The position numbers and the translations under genes are program-made. A stretch of 34,333 bases of DNA from Planctomycetaceae bacterium (GTDB lineage: Bacteria; Planctomycetota; Planctomycetia; Planctomycetales; Planctomycetaceae). The notes below the pieces were generated by a model. That model was given only the letters and a program-made list of their open reading frames with translations, did no database searches and was not told the DNA's origin. Below, in pieces: positions 30,768-34,333 of the stretch. Each line of letters begins with the position of its first letter. Position 1 is the first letter of the stretch. The DNA is taken from the NCBI GenBank assembly GCA_900299185.1, contig OMIV01000376.1, forward strand, positions 1 through 34,333, written 5' to 3'.

Positions 30768-31058
30768 TTAGGCGCCGGCAACCATGCAAACGATGAGTGC
30801 GAAGAACGTCGCGCCTTCGATAAGAGCGGCGGCAACGATCATCGCACCGCGGATGTCGCCGGCCTTCTCAGGCTGACGAGCCATGCTCTCGACGGCCGCG
30901 CCGCCGATCTTGCCGATGCCATAGGCGGCACCGAGCATCACGAGGCCAGCACCAAAGGCACCGGAAAAGGCTATGGTCGAGTCAGCGGCCATTGCCGGGA
31001 CCGACATGGTCACCAGAGCGGCAGCGGCGATCACCACGAGCTTGAGAGCTTGCGACAT
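30768..31058 (-). CDS. atpE: F-type ATP synthase subunit c, with N-terminal leader
   Basis: The 96-residue proteolipid has a leader (1-24, ending AMA) before the two-helix hairpin. Helix 1 has the glycine-rich stretch GAFGAGLVMLGAAYGIGKIGG. The polar loop is RQPE (61-64). Helix 2 carries the ion-binding Glu81 in ALIEGATFFAL. Helix 1 lacks the Gln found in sodium-type rings and no Ser follows Glu81, so proton coupling is more likely. A ring of these subunits drives rotation in the membrane. Confidence 0.95.
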   Translation of the reverse strand: MSQALKLVVIAAAALVTMSVPAMAADSTIAFSGAFGAGLVMLGAAYGIGKIGGAAVESMARQPEKAGDIRGAMIVAAALIEGATFFALIVCMVAGA

Positions 31059-31150
31059 TTCTTACGATCTCCTTGAAACAGAAAATACCCCAGTTGGAAA
31101 CACGCGACTGCTGACTGCGGAGCAACACTCCGAGCTCGCGTCGAAACGGA

Positions 31151-32038
31151 CTAGTGAGCATGCAGGCTCGACGACAAGAAGATCGTCGTCAGATACGCAA
31201 AGACGTAAGCCTGCAGGAAAGCCACAAAGAGTTCGAGCAGTCCGATAAAGACCTGCCCGACGATGCTTCCCGCGATGACAACAGGCAGCAGACCACCTGA
31301 TACCGAATCCATCGCAATGAAGCCCAAGATCACACCGACGACCGTGTGGCCGCCCATGATGTTGGCAAAGAGACGCACCGCCAAAACGCCGTGCTTAATG
31401 AAGAAGCCCAGCACTTCGATGCACCACAAGATGGTGCCAATAATGACGCCCATCGCGCCCGACAATCCCAAATTGGGACATTGATTCTTGATAAAGATCA
31501 GCAATCCGCCTTGCGACTTCGAGCCCTGCACGACGTTGTAGAAGAACGTCGAGATCGCCAGCATCGCCGTCACACCAATCGCGCCGGTCGGCGACCCGAG
31601 CATCGGAATCGCACCCAGCAGATTGCAAAACAGGATGTAGAAGAAGCAGGACCAGATATAGGGCAAGAAGCGGTCGGAATGGTGCCCCGACAAAGCCTTC
31701 TCATGATGATGGTCAGTATGTCCGTGATGATCATGACCATGTCCGTGATCGTCGCGATGCTCGTCGCCAATCGTCGGTCGCACGACTTCATCACGAATGA
31801 AGAGCGCCAGAGCTTCCCAGAAGTTCCAGAACTTGCCCTTCGTCGGACGGCCCGACTGCACGCGACTGGCCAAACCACGGAAGATGATCAAAGTCAGGAC
31901 TGCCGCAATGACTTGCAGCACCATGAACTTCGTAATCTGAAATTCGCCAATCTTCGGAAGGTCGAACCGCAATCCAAGCGGACCCTCAAAGCAGGAGAAG
32001 TCTCGTACGTGATGAAAATGGTCAGCGAGCAATTGCAT
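31151..32038 (-). CDS. atpB: F-type ATP synthase subunit a, with His-rich insertion
   Basis: The 295-residue stator membrane subunit carries the essential Arg222 in AVRLFANIMGGH and C-terminal helices LLELFVAFLQAYVFAYLTTI. Start: a TTG lies one codon earlier, but the ATG at 32038 is preferred. Residues 94-120, between the first membrane span and the next, hold 12 His with Asp and Gly (HGHGHDHHGHTDHHH inside). By comparison with E. coli this loop is cytoplasmic. The insertion might bind metal, or might simply be a tolerated loop. The gene lies between atpI and atpE. Confidence 0.94.
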   Translation of the reverse strand: MQLLADHFHHVRDFSCFEGPLGLRFDLPKIGEFQITKFMVLQVIAAVLTLIIFRGLASRVQSGRPTKGKFWNFWEALALFIRDEVVRPTIGDEHRDDHGHGHDHHGHTDHHHEKALSGHHSDRFLPYIWSCFFYILFCNLLGAIPMLGSPTGAIGVTAMLAISTFFYNVVQGSKSQGGLLIFIKNQCPNLGLSGAMGVIIGTILWCIEVLGFFIKHGVLAVRLFANIMGGHTVVGVILGFIAMDSVSGGLLPVVIAGSIVGQVFIGLLELFVAFLQAYVFAYLTTIFLSSSLHAH

Positions 32039-32086
32039 CAATTCGCTTTCGCCGATCGAAAAACCGCATCCAGCAACAATAAGCCA

Positions 32087-32476
32087 CTAGCCGCGGAGCG
32101 CTAACCACGTTTCAATGGCAAGCGCAAACAAATAAAAAACAATCAACCAAATATAAAACTCGCAGAGCCCAAACTCAGGGCGAGCCAGTTTTGCCACAAG
32201 AGCACTCAAAACAAGTATTCCGAACCTCAATCCCGTCGATACCAAGAAAAAAACGTCATGAGACGGGCAGAAATAGCATTTCCATAAGAGAGCCAAGCAC
32301 CCAGGCACGAAGCAAAGGACCGCAGAAATGGTCAAGCCGACCGCACCATTGCTTCCGCCTAGAAGCCAGGCTGGGACAATCAACAAGAGCCACAGACCGA
32401 AGTCCGAGACCATCAGCATGCCAACCTGAGGCAGAGCAGACTTGGATCTAGACATCCCAGCTACCGTTGAACTCAT
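32087..32476 (-). CDS. atpI: ATP synthase subunit I-like membrane protein
   Basis: The 129-residue protein has four hydrophobic spans (GLWLLLIVPAWLLGG, GLTISAVLCFVPGCLALLW, LRFGILVLSALVAKL and YIWLIVFYLFALAIETWLAL), matching the size and topology of AtpI. AtpI is thought to help assemble the c-ring. Sequence identity is loose in this family, so the call leans on its place between atpZ and atpB. Its start overlaps the atpZ stop by four bases (ATGA), indicating translational coupling. Confidence 0.75.
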   Translation of the reverse strand: MSSTVAGMSRSKSALPQVGMLMVSDFGLWLLLIVPAWLLGGSNGAVGLTISAVLCFVPGCLALLWKCYFCPSHDVFFLVSTGLRFGILVLSALVAKLARPEFGLCEFYIWLIVFYLFALAIETWLALRG

Positions 32477-32703
32477 TTATCGAGATCACGAATGAGTTTG
32501 ACCAATCCAAGTAATCCCAACATGCTCCCTAACAGCACCCCACAAACCGTCAACCAAGGCGCAAGCCCATATTTGGCATCTAACCACCATCCGCCAGCAA
32601 TCGGGACCGCAAGTTCAATCCCGACTGAAGTCACTTGATTGACCCAACGATACGCTGCGGCGGTTGTTTTTCGGCTTTCTTGTGGGGTCATGTTCGGTTC
32701 CAT
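32473..32703 (-). CDS. atpZ: ATP synthase accessory protein AtpZ/AtpQ-like
   Basis: The 76-residue protein has two membrane spans. VGIELAVPIAGGWWLDAKYG and a following GLLGLVKLIRDLDK are the blocks of the AtpZ family (F0F1-ATPase putative subunit), which in other bacteria forms, with AtpI, a magnesium/calcium transporter or assembly factor. It is the first gene of the operon. A second in-frame ATG lies at 32691 and no strong ribosome site discriminates between them. Confidence 0.82.
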   Translation of the reverse strand: MEPNMTPQESRKTTAAAYRWVNQVTSVGIELAVPIAGGWWLDAKYGLAPWLTVCGVLLGSMLGLLGLVKLIRDLDK

Positions 32704-32730
32704 GACCAGGGACGACCATTTGAGGGGCGG

Positions 32731-32759
32731 AATTTAGGGCCCCCCTATGGGAGTGTCAA
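32731..32759 (-). promoter_or_regulatory. Sigma70-like promoter of the atp operon
   Basis: On the minus strand a perfect -35 TTGACA (complement of 32754-32759) is followed after exactly 17 bases by TAAATT (complement of 32731-32736), a 4/6 match to the -10 consensus. Transcription would begin about 20 bases before the atpZ ATG at 32703, leaving a short leader. A G/C run (GGGGGGCCC) fills the spacer. Confidence 0.65.
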
Positions 32760-34095
32760 AAGAGGTCGATCAGCAAGTTTTTGAAATTTCCCAATTCTGA
32801 TCGAATCCATTCTCGGAACGACACCAGACAATCCGAGAGCCTCCTGGCGTCAATTCCTTTTTGCAGTGACAGCAGAATTCAAAGGGAGCTTGCAGAGGCT
32901 TGCAACCCCCGGCTTTATGTTTGCCATTGAATAGCGAGTCGCGGTTTCCACGATATCGTTTGCGTTTCGATATGCCTATTCAATGCAACTCCAACAAGGC
33001 TGCAACTTGTTTCGAATGACAAGCAGCAGGATCTGACCCCCAGTTGAGACTGCAGCATCTTCTTGACATCCAATGCTGATTCAAGTCTTCCAGGGCTAGG
33101 CTCCGAAATCACGAGTTAAGCGGTGACTCGTAAGAATCGACCACAACCTGAAGTTAAACTCACATTCGTGATTCTCGCACAGCCGAAGAACGCCCGAGAA
33201 GAGCGAGAAAGCATTGTGCCTCGAGGCTTCATTCATCGTTTTGAGTATCAAATCTAAATTAGTAGTTGATTACCACCTTTTCGCACTGGCGCCGTTTGGG
33301 TTGCAGATGTAGTGTGCTGTGATCATGGAAGTTCAATTGCAGCCACGGACGGACGAAAATTACCGATGCGAAGTATGTAGTCGTTCTGCTGGAGCACTGC
33401 GAAAATCCCAGCCTGCATAGATAACCATGAACTCAACGTCGAACGTATTGGTATTGCAAGCTCGTGATCGCCAAACGCTCGGGGCATTGGCTGAAAACGG
33501 GTTCATGGACACTGACATGATTCATGAGCACCACTTCTCGGCCGTGTCACAGCGACGTTTTCGACAACGATTGAGTCAGTACCAAGAGCACGGCCTGACA
33601 CGGGTTCTGAATCTGCGGCTGTGGCCAGCGAGCAATCTCGGCGGGCTCCGGTCGTGCATTCCGTCACCGAGAGGGGAGTGGACTTCGTGCAGTCACACGA
33701 TCCGACGCGACCGATGCGAGTCTCAAAACTTGAGCCGCAAGCTAGCACGATTCATCATCGACTCAGCATCGTGCGGACCAAGCTGGTGCTTGATGAAGCG
33801 AGCCAGTCTCTCGGCCTCCTTCCCCCCGAGTCGCTTCTCGATGGGAGCAAGACCGCGATCCACTCGCGAGTGATGACTTGCCGCCGAATTAACGTCGCTA
33901 CCTGTATCACTTGTTCCGAGAGCCTGTGCGTTGCACTTGCCAACTGGACGCCGCGTTTCGAGCGGCGATCCCGCAAGATTCAGCACAACCTCGACGCGAC
34001 ATCACTGAGTTATACGTCTAGAGCGGGTTGCACGTAGTTCTGGCGCCCATTGGGAATTTTAGGTAGGTTGGGTGCGGCGATGGAGGTCCCGCATA
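32760..34095. other. About 1.3 kb with no supported gene
   Basis: Upstream of the atp promoter the sequence is more AT-leaning to about 33420. From 33427 to 34037 it contains several overlapping open frames on both strands, none with recognisable domains, consistent start sites or coding-like composition. It may include decayed genes next to the transposase remnant at the window end. I see no RNA gene here. Confidence 0.4.
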
Positions 34096-34333
34096 ATTGC
34101 CTATTCGAAAGAGTTTCGTCGGGACGTGTTGGCCGCGTGTGATGCTGGACGGAGCACGTTGGAAGTGGCTTAAGAGTTTGGAGTCAGCACGTCGTGGGTG
34201 CGGAAGATCAAGCAGGATCGTCGAGAGACCGGCAAAGTCGCCCCGGCGACCACGCGTCGACGGCGGCGTGCGTGGGATGCCTGGAGCGATTGGTTGGTCA
34301 GAAAAATTACCGATCGACCGGACATCTATCTGC
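34096..34333 (+). pseudogene. IS630-type transposase, 5' part, with internal stop, cut by window end
   Basis: The frame reads AYSKEFRRDVLAACDAGRST then LEVA, a TAA stop at 34171-34173, and resumes EFGVSTSWVRKIKQDRRE, then TTRRRRRAWDAWSDWLVRKI and TDRPDIYL. This is the N-terminal helix-turn-helix region of IS630-family transposases. The expected ATG is ATT (34096). The missing start and the in-frame TAA in the recognition-helix region mean this copy is probably inactive. The catalytic DDE part, if present, lies beyond the window. I could not identify the terminal inverted repeat. Confidence 0.8.

Noticed and set aside
33427-34037. Overlapping plus- and minus-strand frames of 70-148 codons
   Set aside because: No domain, no consistent start and conflicting frames on both strands. 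They may be remnants of a decayed gene, but I could not identify it, so none is listed as a gene.

Overview
This window most likely comes from a planctomycete (phylum Planctomycetota). Three things point that way. There are several PSD1-type cytochrome / DUF1552 / DUF1501 genes, a set greatly expanded in that phylum. There is a surface-type protein with paired carbohydrate-binding-like modules and a C-terminal HExxHxxGxxH motif. Gene spacing is loose and palindromic intergenic elements are present. The identification rests on family recognition alone, because no 16S or other marker lies in the window.

Layout. 1-2.6 kb: the 3' part of a large FliK-like flagellar hook-length gene, ending in a clear terminator. 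2.8-9.1 kb: housekeeping and accessory genes, namely a Mn-type superoxide dismutase, an M20 (PepT-like) peptidase, a polytopic membrane protein, a Bax inhibitor-1 family protein and a solitary Tat-exported DUF1501 protein. 9.4-11.7 kb: a small protein built of seven exact 10-residue Gly/Ala/Ile/Val repeats, and a membrane-anchored FMN-binding glutamate synthase-like protein. 11.9-21.8 kb: two DUF1592-family multi-domain cytochrome genes and two DUF1552 genes. The first pair is intact and in tandem. The second pair lies in the opposite order, is separated by a nucleotidyltransferase-fold gene and an orphan secreted protein, and its cytochrome gene has its signal peptide in a different reading frame. 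21.8-22.5 kb: a compact PIN-toxin/antitoxin pair. 22.7-24.8 kb: a 700-residue modular protein with a metzincin-like zinc motif but no visible signal peptide.

24.8-32.7 kb holds a complete F-type ATP synthase operon on the minus strand, in the order atpZ-atpI-atpB-atpE-atpF-atpH-atpA-atpG-atpD-atpC. A sigma70-like promoter with a 17-base spacer precedes atpZ and two hairpins follow atpC. The genes together encode the membrane Fo ring and stator, the F1 head and two assembly/accessory membrane proteins. Hand-counted samples show lower GC in atpG and the 3' end of atpA than in upstream atp genes. Subunit a carries a His-rich insertion, and subunits b and c begin with signal-peptide-like leaders. 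32.8-34.1 kb has no gene I can support, and the window ends in the broken 5' part of an IS630-type transposase.

I found no rRNA, tRNA, CRISPR array or phage module. The observations most worth checking are the split-frame cytochrome leader, the decapeptide-repeat protein, the compositional change inside the atp operon and the His-rich subunit-a insertion.
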